Shown: piece after piece, positions 16,373-24,103 of the stretch
Numbering within the stretch: the first letter of the stretch is position 1
How the letters are laid out: each line of letters begins with the position of its first letter
Assembly (NCBI GenBank): GCA_947599995.1
Contig: CANQFW010000012.1
Location: forward strand, 1-24,431
Length of the DNA: 24,431 bases
Direction: 5' to 3'
Origin: an uncultured Clostridia bacterium
Lineage (GTDB): Bacteria > Bacillota > Clostridia > TANB77 > CAG-508
Position numbers and translations under genes: made by a program
Notes under the pieces: model-generated
Database searches by the model: none
What the model was told of the DNA's origin: nothing
What the model saw: the letters and a program-made list of their open reading frames with translations, nothing else

Positions 16373-18766
16373 TTAAACAGTTATGTTTAAAGTTTGTTCA
16401 TCAGAAACTGTAACTACAATCTTTTGTCCATTTTTTATATCACCTTTTAGTATTTTTTCAGATATTTCATCTTCTAAATATCTTCCAATTGCTCTACGAA
16501 GAGGTCTTGCTCCAAATTTTAAATTTGTTCCTTTTTCTAATAAATATTTTTTTGCATCTGAAGATATGTCTAAAGATAAATTCCTATCAGCTAAAGCATT
16601 TTTTGTATCTTCTAGCATTAAATCTACTATTTGTAGTAATTGTTCCTTATTTAAAGGTTCAAAAACAACTATTTCATCGATTCTATTTAAAAATTCTGGT
16701 CTGAAGACTTCTTTTAATCTATCTTCAATTTTTCCTTTATTTATAGATTCTCCACCGAATCCAATTGAATTGTTATTTAGATTTGAACCAGCATTTGATG
16801 TCATTATTATTATGGTGTTTTGGAAACTAACAGTATTTCCTTGAGAATCTGTAAGCCTACCATCATCTAAAACCTGAAGTAATAGATTAAAAACATCAGG
16901 ATGAGCTTTTTCTATTTCATCTAAAAGAATAATAGAGTATGGTTTACGTTTTACTTTATCTGTAAGTTGACCTGCATCATCGTAACCAACATATCCTGGG
17001 GGTGCACCAATTAATTTCGCAGTTGAGTTACTTTCCATATATTCTGACATATCTATTCTTATAATAGAATCTTCTGAACCAAACATTTCAAATGCTAGAC
17101 TTTTTGCAAGCTCGGTTTTTCCAACACCAGTTGGTCCAACGAATATAAAAGATGGTGGACGTTTTGTGCTTTTAAGACCTGCTCGGTTTCTTCTAATAAC
17201 TCTAGAAACAGCATTTACAGCTTCTTCTTGACCAATAATTCTTTTATGAAGATTATTTTCAAGGTTTAAAAGTTTTTGAGTTTCTTTTTCTGTAATTTTC
17301 TTTACAGGAATTTTTGTCCAACTTTCAATTACATTTGCAATATCTTGAATAGTAAGTTCACTTATTTTCATTGTTGACTTGATCTGGTTAATTTCTTCTA
17401 GAACTTTACATTCTTCCATTTTTAAGTTAGCAGCTTTTTGATAGTCTTCAGTAGAGTCTGCTACAGCTGCTTCCTCCTTTTGTGACTGAATGTCTTTTAA
17501 TTTTTTATTTAGAACCTCTAGTTTATATAGGTCTTTATTATTTAAGTTGATTCTAGAACAGGCTTCGTCTAAAATATCTATTGCTTTATCAGGAAGAAAT
17601 CTATCGTGAATGTATTTTTCAGACATTATAACAGTTTGCTTTATTACATCTGTAGAAATTTTAACTTTATGGTAGTCTTCATAATATTTTTTTATACCAT
17701 CTAATATTCCTACAGAATCATCTATTGTAGGCTCTTCAACCATTACTTGCTGAAATCTTCGTTCAAGAGCGGTATCTTTTTCTATATATTTACGATATTC
17801 TCTGATTGTTGTTGTACCAATTAATTGAATTTTTCCATCTGCTAGTGCAGGTTTTAAAATGTTTGCTGCATTCATTGAGCTATCACTATCACCACCAGCA
17901 CCGGCGCCTATAATGCTATGAATTTCGTCAATTACTAAAATAATATTTCCATAATTTACACATTCACCAATAATGCCTTTCATTCTTGCTTCAAATTGAC
18001 CTCTAAATTGAGTACCAGCTACAACTGAAGTCATGTCTAATAAATAAACTTCTTTATCTAAAAGTTTAGAAGGCACATCTCCTTTTGCAATTCTTAAAGC
18101 TAAGCCTTGGGCAATTGCTGTTTTTCCCACACCAGGTTCACCAATTAGGCAAGGGTTGTTTTTAGAACGTCTATTTAAGATTTGAATCACTCTTTCTAAC
18201 TCTTTCTCACGTCCTACAACTAAATCAATTTCATTATTTTGAGCTTTAGATGTAAGATTTGTTCCAAATGAGTCTAGAAATTTCTTCTTTTTATTTTTTT
18301 TCTTCTCAGGTTTTATTTTCTTTTTTACATTGTTGTTACCAGAATTATTTGAAGTTTGTGATTGAGAGTTTTTAGAAAACATATTATTAAAATTTCCAAA
18401 AATTGAACCTAAGGGAATAGCACCTGCCAAAATTTTTGGAGGATTATCGTTAAATTCTTGCTCTTCTGAATCATCATCCTGAGAATTGATAGAAGTTTCT
18501 TCAAGATTAATACCTTCTAAGTTTTCTAAATTACCTAAATCACTTAGATTTTCTGTCAATCCCTTAAAGAGATCTTCTAACCCTTTATTTATATCTTGTG
18601 CTTGACTTTGCATAAATGCTTTATTTTGAGCTGATAAAATTTCATCTGTGTTAATTCCTTGCTTTTTTGCACAGTCAATACACAATCCTTCCATTTCTCT
18701 TTTATTGTTTTCTAGTTTACTAGAAAATATTACAGCTGGATTTTTTTTGCATATCGAACATATCAT
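16373..18766 (-). CDS. clpE: ClpE/ClpC-type Hsp100 ATPase with N-terminal zinc finger
   Basis: A 797-aa AAA+ unfoldase that should feed proteins to ClpP. The N-terminus has a C3-x2-C6 ... C29-x2-C32 zinc finger in place of the ClpC N-repeats, which is the ClpE layout. A low-complexity linker rich in Ser, Asn and Lys follows (about 60-165). AAA1 has Walker A GEPGVGKT (209-216) and Walker B V-I-D-E-I-H. A central UVR-like coil follows (about 425-470, D-Y-Q-K-A-A-N-L-K). AAA2 has Walker A GPTGVGKT (544-551), L-L-D-E-I-E-K-A-H and the ClpP-docking loop N-S-I-G-F-G-G. It is longer than Bacillus subtilis ClpE (about 700 aa) because of the linker. GAGGA at 18777-18781 is ten bases before the ATG. 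The promoter carries a CtsR-like box. It is cotranscribed with pgsA. Confidence 0.93.
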   Translation of the reverse strand: MICSICKKNPAVIFSSKLENNKREMEGLCIDCAKKQGINTDEILSAQNKAFMQSQAQDINKGLEDLFKGLTENLSDLGNLENLEGINLEETSINSQDDDSEEQEFNDNPPKILAGAIPLGSIFGNFNNMFSKNSQSQTSNNSGNNNVKKKIKPEKKKNKKKKFLDSFGTNLTSKAQNNEIDLVVGREKELERVIQILNRRSKNNPCLIGEPGVGKTAIAQGLALRIAKGDVPSKLLDKEVYLLDMTSVVAGTQFRGQFEARMKGIIGECVNYGNIILVIDEIHSIIGAGAGGDSDSSMNAANILKPALADGKIQLIGTTTIREYRKYIEKDTALERRFQQVMVEEPTIDDSVGILDGIKKYYEDYHKVKISTDVIKQTVIMSEKYIHDRFLPDKAIDILDEACSRINLNNKDLYKLEVLNKKLKDIQSQKEEAAVADSTEDYQKAANLKMEECKVLEEINQIKSTMKISELTIQDIANVIESWTKIPVKKITEKETQKLLNLENNLHKRIIGQEEAVNAVSRVIRRNRAGLKSTKRPPSFIFVGPTGVGKTELAKSLAFEMFGSEDSIIRIDMSEYMESNSTAKLIGAPPGYVGYDDAGQLTDKVKRKPYSIILLDEIEKAHPDVFNLLLQVLDDGRLTDSQGNTVSFQNTIIIMTSNAGSNLNNNSIGFGGESINKGKIEDRLKEVFRPEFLNRIDEIVVFEPLNKEQLLQIVDLMLEDTKNALADRNLSLDISSDAKKYLLEKGTNLKFGARPLRRAIGRYLEDEISEKILKGDIKNGQKIVVTVSDEQTLNITV

Positions 18767-18797
18767 TTTGTATTTTTCCTCATTTCTTAATAGTTTT

Positions 18798-18855
18798 GTT
18801 TGTAAAATCTATATAAATATATTGCTAAAGAATATTTTTGTACAATTTTACAAAC
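18798..18855 (-). repeat. 11-bp inverted repeat in the clpE leader
   Basis: GTTTGTAAAAT (18798-18808) and ATTTTACAAAC (18845-18855) are exact complements, 36 bases apart. On the minus strand the pair starts near the expected transcription start and spans most of the untranslated leader. It could form an mRNA hairpin or bind a regulator. Confidence 0.45.
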
Positions 18856-18858
18856 TAT

Positions 18859-18888
18859 ATGATACCTCAAAAATCAAAGAAAGTCAAT
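18859..18888 (-). promoter_or_regulatory. clpE-pgsA promoter with overlapping CtsR-type operator
   Basis: On the minus strand TTGACT (18887-18882) and TATCAT (18864-18859) are 17 bases apart. The plus strand at 18872-18888 reads AATCAAA-GAA-AGTCAAT, against the CtsR consensus RGTCAAA-NNN-RGTCAAA: two heptads in direct repeat with the right 3-base spacer, each with one mismatch. The box covers the -35 and half of the spacer, where a repressor would block polymerase. CtsR controls clp genes in many Firmicutes. Confidence 0.7.
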
Positions 18889-18922
18889 AGTACCAGTCAT
18901 ACTTAATTTTAAAAAGTCTACT

Positions 18923-18969
18923 AAAAAAGCGTTTATAAAAATTAATATAATTTCTATAAACGCCTTTTT
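18923..18969. terminator. Bidirectional terminator after glmS
   Basis: GCGTTTATA (18929-18937) pairs with TATAAACGC (18955-18963), extended by A5/T5 across one mismatch. On the minus strand the stem is followed by T6, which fits termination of glmS, whose stop is at 18988. It insulates clpE from glmS. Confidence 0.85.
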
Positions 18970-18987
18970 AATTAATATTATTTTGTA

Positions 18988-20838
18988 CTATTCAACAGTA
19001 ACAGATTTAGCTAGATTTCTTGGTTTATCAACATCTAATCCTTTTTCTTTAGAAATGTAGTAAGCTAAAAGTTGAAGTGGAACTACAGTAACTATAGAAG
19101 AAAGGAATATGGAAGTATCTGGTACTACTATAATATTATCAAAAATAGATTTATCAATCATGCTAGAAACAGTAGTACTAACGACAATAGTAGTTTTAGC
19201 ACCTCTTGTAATAATTTCTTCTATATTGCTTACAGTCTTTTTAACTAAATTGGAATCTGTAATTATACCTATTACATTAATTCCTTCTTCTATAAGTGCA
19301 ATTGTACCATGTTTTAATTCGCCCGCAGCATATGTTTCAGAATGAATGTACGAAATTTCTTTTAATTTTAAGCAAGCTTCCTCTGCTGTAGCATAATCGA
19401 TACCTCTACCTAAATAAAATACATCTTTTTCTTTAAACATAGTTTTTGAGATATCTTTAATTTGATCTATAGTTTCTAGAGTCTCTTCAATTTTTGAAGG
19501 AAGTTCTAATAAATTCTCTTTTAGTGTTTGGATGATATCTTTACTTGCTGAGTCTAATGTCTCTGCAAAGTAAATAGCTAAAAGAGTAAGCATAGCTATT
19601 TGAGAGGTATAAGCCTTAGTTGAAGCAACAGCAATTTCAGGTCCTGCATGAGTATATATTGAATAATCTGCTTCTCGTGTAATTGAGCTACCTATTACGT
19701 TTGTCACAGCAATTGTTGTGGCTTTTTTCTTTTTAGAAAGCTTTAGAGCTGCAATGGTATCTGCGGTTTCACCAGACTGACTTATGAATATGCAAAGTGT
19801 ATTTTGGTCAATCAAAGGGTCTTTATATCTAAATTCAGAAGCAATGTCTACTTGAGTATGTATTTTGCAAAGTTTTTCTATAGTAGGTTTTACGCTAAGC
19901 CCTGCATGCATGGCAGTACCACAAGCTACTATGTAAATTTGATTTACACTAGATAAATATTTTTTATCTAAATTTAATTCATAAAAATTACAATTTTCGC
20001 CATCTAATCTTGAGCCAATTGTTTCTCTAATAGCTGTTGGTTGTTCATAAATTTCCTTTAGCATATAGTCTTCGTATCCATTTTTATCACTTGATGCTGC
20101 ATTCCAAGATATAGATGTAGCTTCTTTTTGGAATTTTTCTAAATTATTATTATAAAATTTAATAGAGTCTCTAGAAAGAAAAGCAAATTCTAGATTATCT
20201 AATAAGTAAAAATCTCTAGTATAGCTTAAAATTGCAGGAATATCAGAAGCAATATAAATTTCGTCAAATCCTTTTCCTATAACTAAAGGACTATCTTTTC
20301 TTACAACTATCATATTATCTGGATAATCTTTTGATAATATTTCTAAGGCAAAACTTCCTACTAGTTTGTCACATGCATTTTTTACTGCTCTTAATATTTT
20401 TAATTTATCATTTCCAGTTTCTTTAGTATAAAAATAATGTATTAGGTTAGGAATAACCTCTGTATCTGTATCAGAAACTAAATTATATCCTTTTTCTTCT
20501 AAAAATTTTTTTAGTTCTATGTAATTTTCTATAATACCATTATGAACTACTGCTATAGAATTTGTTTCATCTGTATGAGGATGTGAGTTGATTTTTGAAG
20601 GCATTCCGTGGGTTGCCCATCTAGTATGAGCGATTCCAACAGTTCCTGTTAGATTATTCTTTTTTTCTAATTCATATAAATTTTTTACTCTACCTTTATC
20701 TTTTAAAACTTCAATTTTTCCATTTTCGATGGTCGCAAGACCGGCAGAGTCATAACCTCTGTATTCTAATTTTAAAAGTCCATTTACCAATATTGAACTT
20801 GCTTTTTGATTACCAATATATCCAACAATTCCACACAT
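18988..20838 (-). CDS. glmS: Glutamine--fructose-6-phosphate aminotransferase (isomerizing)
   Basis: GlmS makes glucosamine 6-phosphate from fructose 6-phosphate and glutamine, the first step to UDP-GlcNAc and the cell wall. The 616 residues begin M-C-G-I-V-G-Y-I-G; the Cys becomes the N-terminal nucleophile of the glutaminase domain (about 1-230, with H-T-R-W-A-T-H-G and D-T-E-V). Two SIS sugar-isomerase domains follow (about 290-600, with I-S-Q-S-G-E-T-A-D-T). The C-terminus L-A-K-S-V-T-V-E is the conserved end that closes the sugar site. AGGAG lies a few bases before the ATG at 20838. The gene has its own promoter and a glmS ribozyme leader, so glucosamine 6-phosphate should repress it. 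Confidence 0.97.
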   Translation of the reverse strand: MCGIVGYIGNQKASSILVNGLLKLEYRGYDSAGLATIENGKIEVLKDKGRVKNLYELEKKNNLTGTVGIAHTRWATHGMPSKINSHPHTDETNSIAVVHNGIIENYIELKKFLEEKGYNLVSDTDTEVIPNLIHYFYTKETGNDKLKILRAVKNACDKLVGSFALEILSKDYPDNMIVVRKDSPLVIGKGFDEIYIASDIPAILSYTRDFYLLDNLEFAFLSRDSIKFYNNNLEKFQKEATSISWNAASSDKNGYEDYMLKEIYEQPTAIRETIGSRLDGENCNFYELNLDKKYLSSVNQIYIVACGTAMHAGLSVKPTIEKLCKIHTQVDIASEFRYKDPLIDQNTLCIFISQSGETADTIAALKLSKKKKATTIAVTNVIGSSITREADYSIYTHAGPEIAVASTKAYTSQIAMLTLLAIYFAETLDSASKDIIQTLKENLLELPSKIEETLETIDQIKDISKTMFKEKDVFYLGRGIDYATAEEACLKLKEISYIHSETYAAGELKHGTIALIEEGINVIGIITDSNLVKKTVSNIEEIITRGAKTTIVVSTTVSSMIDKSIFDNIIVVPDTSIFLSSIVTVVPLQLLAYYISKEKGLDVDKPRNLAKSVTVE

Positions 20839-20939
20839 AAATAATTCTCCTTTATTATTTAAAATATTTTTGGAACTTGAAAGTAGACTTATTATATTAA
20901 GCTTTTGTTATAATGTTACCATTATTTTTTAACTTAATT

Positions 20940-21086
20940 TTATGACAAAAGTCGTGCCACTAAAGCATCCGCCGAATATTTCGATAACTTTAGACCTCGT
21001 CGACAATTATTTCTTAAATGTATGCTTTTTCTAATTATTGTAAGGAAATGCAAATAAGAAGAAAGTTATTTGTCCAGGCGCTTGAT
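20940..21086 (-). ncRNA. glmS ribozyme-riboswitch
   Basis: On the minus strand the leader of glmS reads A-A-GCGCC-TGGAC (21083-21073), then GTCGACGAGG (21004-20995), then GTTATCGAAATATTCGGCGG (20988-20969) and ATGC. These are the conserved blocks of the glmS ribozyme (GCGCC core, GACGAGG, TTATCGAA...TTCGGCGGATGC). The expected self-cleavage is between A21082 and G21081. A short hairpin, ATGAC-AAAA-GTCGT on the plus strand (20942-20955), closes the 3' part. Glucosamine 6-phosphate is the known cofactor that triggers cleavage and mRNA decay. About 100 bases separate it from the glmS start. Confidence 0.93.
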
Positions 21087-21131
21087 AATGTACTCCTTTC
21101 TATATATTTTTTTTACTTCAAGTTTTATAAT

Positions 21132-21163
21132 AGTATATTATATTAGATTGGAAAAAGTTTCAA
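21132..21163 (-). promoter_or_regulatory. Probable glmS promoter region
   Basis: On the minus strand TTGAAA (21163-21158) is followed by overlapping -10-like hexamers: TATAAT 15 bases away (21142-21137) and TAATAT about 17 away. The spacing is not ideal for the best hexamer, so the exact -10 is uncertain. It lies about 50 bases upstream of the ribozyme cleavage site. Confidence 0.45.
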
Positions 21164-21205
21164 GCTTTTTTTAGAAATTTTGTAAATATTGTATAATAAT
21201 TAAAT

Positions 21206-21253
21206 AAAAAAGTAACTCCAACCTGAAAAAGAACAAGTTGGAGCTACTTTTTT
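21206..21253. terminator. Bidirectional terminator between the 145-aa gene and glmS
   Basis: A6 GTA and CTCCAAC (21206-21222) pair with GTTGGAG and TAC T6 (21237-21253), with one A/C mismatch and a 14-base loop. On the minus strand it overlaps the stop codon of the gene at 21252-21689 and has a T6 run, so it ends that transcript before the glmS promoter. Confidence 0.88.
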
Positions 21254-21689
21254 AATCAGTATCAATCGAAAAATTCATATAAAGAAATTTTCGAAGAAAA
21301 TCGTGGTCACAAGCCCATGGAAATGTAGGGTCACAATAATTGACAAAGCAATCAATAACGTACTTTGTAAATTTAGAAATTGACATTAGTTGCAAAGATT
21401 TTATAATTTCACTATCTGAATAATTGCACTGTAAATCAATAGATGAATATATAATTTCTTTTGCTATTAAGTCTGCTACAATATGGGGAAAATCTTTTAT
21501 AAATTTAGAATTTTTTTGATTTTTAACCCAAATTCTAAGTTGATTAGATCCCAAACGATGGATGAAACCATTTGCTGTAATATGGATGATTTCATCTAAT
21601 AGCTTACTACATTGGTCCTGAAACAATGGATTTGTTTCAAGCATGTGCTCAAGCATAGCGATACGGTTTTCAATGTCTACATAGGTCAT
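21252..21689 (-). CDS. Unrecognised 145-aa soluble protein
   Basis: A complete small gene with AGGAGGT eight bases before the ATG at 21689, its own promoter (21747-21775) and its own terminator, so it is a monocistronic unit. The protein has no signal peptide or membrane segment and seems mainly helical. It carries scattered Cys and His residues (C near residue 27, the pair C-D-P-T-F-P-W-A-C-D-H-D near the end) that could bind a metal, but the spacing fits no motif I know. I do not recognise the family. Confidence 0.8.
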   Translation of the reverse strand: MTYVDIENRIAMLEHMLETNPLFQDQCSKLLDEIIHITANGFIHRLGSNQLRIWVKNQKNSKFIKDFPHIVADLIAKEIIYSSIDLQCNYSDSEIIKSLQLMSISKFTKYVIDCFVNYCDPTFPWACDHDFLRKFLYMNFSIDTD

Positions 21690-21709
21690 AAAAATTACCT
21701 CCTAAATAT

Positions 21710-21721
21710 AAATTGCAATTT
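21710..21721. repeat. 12-bp palindrome in the leader of the 145-aa gene
   Basis: AAATTGCAATTT is a perfect palindrome between the expected transcription start (near 21740) and the AGGAGGT site. It could be an operator for a dimeric repressor, but AT-rich palindromes of this size also arise by chance. Confidence 0.35.
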
Positions 21722-21746
21722 GCACTTGGCTTATTTAACAAATAAC

Positions 21747-21775
21747 ATTATAACAAGTTTTTACGTAAGTTACAA
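21747..21775 (-). promoter_or_regulatory. Promoter of the 145-aa gene
   Basis: On the minus strand TTGTAA (21775-21770) and TATAAT (21752-21747) are 17 bases apart, with a perfect -10. The spacer contains TTACGTAA. Confidence 0.65.
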
Positions 21776-21822
21776 TGCTTTTCCAAAATTTTAAAAAAAC
21801 TATAGAAAAAAATAAAAAATAT

Positions 21823-21831
21823 TGATATAAT
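21823..21831 (+). promoter_or_regulatory. Extended -10 promoter of the PBP gene
   Basis: TGATATAAT is a full extended -10, 62 bases before the ATG at 21894. The -35 region (TAGAAA) is poor, as usual for extended -10 promoters. It is divergent from the promoter at 21747-21775, with about 50 bases between them. Confidence 0.55.
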
Positions 21832-21893
21832 TTACATTGTAAAAAATATTAAGTAAAATAAAAATTTTTAAATTAAATAGGGGGAATAAAAAT

Positions 21894-23931
21894 ATGATTG
21901 AAAAGTTAAAATCAAAAAGAATACCAATTATAATCATATCTGTAGTATTGATTGTAGCCATAGTTTGTACAATATATTTTATAATAAGCAATAAAAAAAC
22001 AAATTCTGAGGAAACATTAAAAAAGTATTTTGAAGCAATAAACAATCAAGACTATGAAGCTATGTATGAAATGATAAGCAAGCAAAGCAAAGAAAAAGTG
22101 TCTAAAGAGGATTTTATAGATAGAAATAAAAAAATATACTCTAGTATTGATTTAGAAAATATTCAAATTACTATAAATTCAAAAGAGAAACAAGGTAGTA
22201 AAGTAGAAAAAATAGATTACAATGTAGATATGACTTTAGCATCTGGAAAAGTATCATTTGAGAACAAGACAAGTTTACAAAAAGAATCAAAGCAGGGATT
22301 TTTTATAGAATGGAATTCTAATATGATTTTCCCAAATTTAAATAATACAGATAAAGTAAAGGTAAAGCGTGATACGGCTAAAAGAGGAGAAATTCAAGAC
22401 AGAAATGGAGTCGCTTTAGCTATGCAAGGACAGATTTCTAGTGTGCGGAATAGTTCCAGGAAAACTTGGGGCAAATAAAAGCGATAGCATTGAAAAAATA
22501 GCAAATTTATTAAGCTTAAATACTGATGAAATTGAAAATAAGTTGTCTGCATCGTGGGTTACAGATGAAGTATTTGTTCCAATAAAAAGTGTAGGAAAAG
22601 ATGACACAGAATTAAAAGACAAACTTTTGCAAATTTCGGGAATAAAAATTAAAACTGAACAAGCTAGAGTATATCCATTAGGAGAAGCTACATCGCATTT
22701 AACAGGGTATATTGGACAAATCACATCTGAGGAATTAGAAAAAAATGCTAATAAAGGGTATAATCAAAATAGCCTAATAGGAAAAACAGGTATAGAAAGA
22801 AGCTTTGAAGAATCGTTAAAAGGAATAGATGGATTAGAAATTTATATACAAGATGAAAATGAAAATAAAAAAGAAACAATTTTAAAAACAGATGCACAAA
22901 ACGGTAAAAATGTTAAGTTAACAATTGATTCAAAAATTCAAACAAAACTATATGATGAACTAAAAAATGATGCAGGATTTTTTGTTACAATGAACCCATA
23001 CACAGGGGAGCTTTTAGCACTAGTTAGCACCCCATCATATGATGCAAATGATTTTATTCTTGGAATCTCAAATGAAGATTGGAATAATTTATCAAATGAT
23101 GCAAAATTACCTATGGTTGCAAGATATACAAAGAATTATTGTCCTGGTTCTACATTTAAACCTGTGACAGGTGCCATTGGGCTTACAACAAACACTTTAA
23201 ATGAAAATGATACTTTTAATTATTCGGGACTTTCTTGGAAAAAGGATTCAAGTTGGGGAGATTATGAGGTAACAACACTTACAAGCTATTCTGGAGCTAA
23301 AAACTTAAAAAATGCATTAATACATTCAGATAATATTTACTTTGCACAAGCAACTTTGAAAATAGGAAAAGATAATTTTACAAATGGACTAGACAAATTA
23401 AAATTTAATCAAAATATCGATTTTGAATTAAGCCTATCAAAGTCGCAATATGCAAATAATGGAAAAATAGAAAAAGAACCACTTCTTGCAGATAGTGGAT
23501 ATGGACAAGGCGAAATCTTGGTAAATCCAATCCATATGGCATCAATATATTCAGCGTTTGTCAATGAAGGAAATATGGTAAAGCCATATTTAGAATATAA
23601 AGAAGAAAAACAAACAGAGTATCTAGTAGAAAATGCAATTTCTAAAGAAGCTGCAGAGACAATAAAAGAAGATTTACTTCAAGTAGTGGAAAGTCCAGAA
23701 GGTACAGCACATGATATGAAGATAGATGGTACGAAAATAGCAGGGAAAACGGGAACAGCAGAATTGAAAGCTGCCAAGGGAGAAAAAGGTGAAACTTTAG
23801 GATGGTTTGATTGTTTTACCGTAGATAAAAATAAAGAAGATTCTATTATGGTTGTGAGCATGGTTGAAAATGCTAGTGAAAATGGCGGAAGTCATTATTT
23901 GATTAATAAAATAAAGACTTTATTTCAATAA
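21894..23931 (+). CDS. MecA/PBP2a-like class B transpeptidase, needing a +1 frameshift at CGG (22446)
   Basis: A membrane-anchored DD-transpeptidase that cross-links peptidoglycan outside the cell. Frame one: one membrane helix (about 10-32), an NTF2-like MecA_N domain (about 38-145), then R-G-E-I-Q-D-R-N-G of the PBP dimer domain. At codon 185, CGG, frame zero runs into a TAA ten codons later. Skipping C22446 gives S-S-V-G-I-V-P-G-K-L-G, which aligns with A-Y-E-I-G-I-V-P of Staphylococcus aureus PBP2a, and the reading continues to the TAA at 23929-23931 (678 aa in all). The transpeptidase domain has S419-T-F-K422, S478-D-N480 and K618-T-G620. PBP2a-type segments such as T-G-E-L-L-A-L-V-S-T-P-S-Y-D and L-A-D-S-G-Y-G-Q-G-E-I-L are clear. 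Whether it has low beta-lactam affinity cannot be read from the sequence. GGGGGA precedes the ATG by eight bases. Confidence 0.9.
22445..22451 (+). other. Putative +1 frameshift site GCGGAAT in the PBP gene
   Basis: Frame zero reads GTG-CGG-AAT (V-R-N). Skipping C22446 gives GTG-GGA-ATA (V-G-I), the sequence demanded by PBP2a homology. The heptamer is identical to the comEC break at 14525-14531. A weak stem, CCAGG-AAAA-CTTGG (22456-22469), starts seven bases after the CGG; comEC has nothing similar, so I do not think it is essential. Confidence 0.82.
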
Positions 23932-23936
23932 TATAA

Positions 23937-23988
23937 AATAACCTCAAGTAATATCTTGATTAGATACGCTTGAGGTTATTATTTTTTT
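23937..23988 (+). terminator. Rho-independent terminator of the PBP gene
   Basis: AATAACCTCAAG (23937-23948) and CTTGAGGTTATT (23969-23980) form a perfect 12-bp stem, extended inward by TATCT/AGATA, and a T7 run follows at 23982-23988. It may also stop the converging transcript of the gene at 24104. Confidence 0.92.
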
Positions 23989-24103
23989 ATACTCTAGAAA
24001 AGTCATCGTTAAAAGAGATAGACTTGACGAAGAGTAGAAATATGCGAACGTTACAAATTCTAAAAGCAATGTTTCGTAGAATTGTTAGTCCGTTTTTTGA
24101 AAA

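Noticed and set aside
14525..22451. Two independent sequencing errors or pseudogenes as the explanation for the frame breaks
   Set aside because: Not excluded without reads, but two single-C insertions in the same heptamer, at the only informative CGG codons of the window, with no homopolymer and no other damage, make chance very unlikely.
22427..22469. Shine-Dalgarno-like stimulator (AAGGA) and downstream hairpin as in prfB-type or -1 frameshifting
   Set aside because: AAGGA is 14 bases from the CGG rather than about 3, the stem is weak, and neither element is present at the comEC site.
22441..23931. A separate PBP gene starting at GTG 22441
   Set aside because: It lacks a membrane anchor and a ribosome binding site, and its first residues continue the conserved VGIVPGKLG of the upstream frame.
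24051..24087. Inverted repeat ACAAATTCTA/TAGAATTGT after the coiled-coil gene as a terminator or recombination site
   Set aside because: It has a bulge, a 14-base loop and no T-run, and no integrase is nearby; it may be chance in AT-rich DNA.
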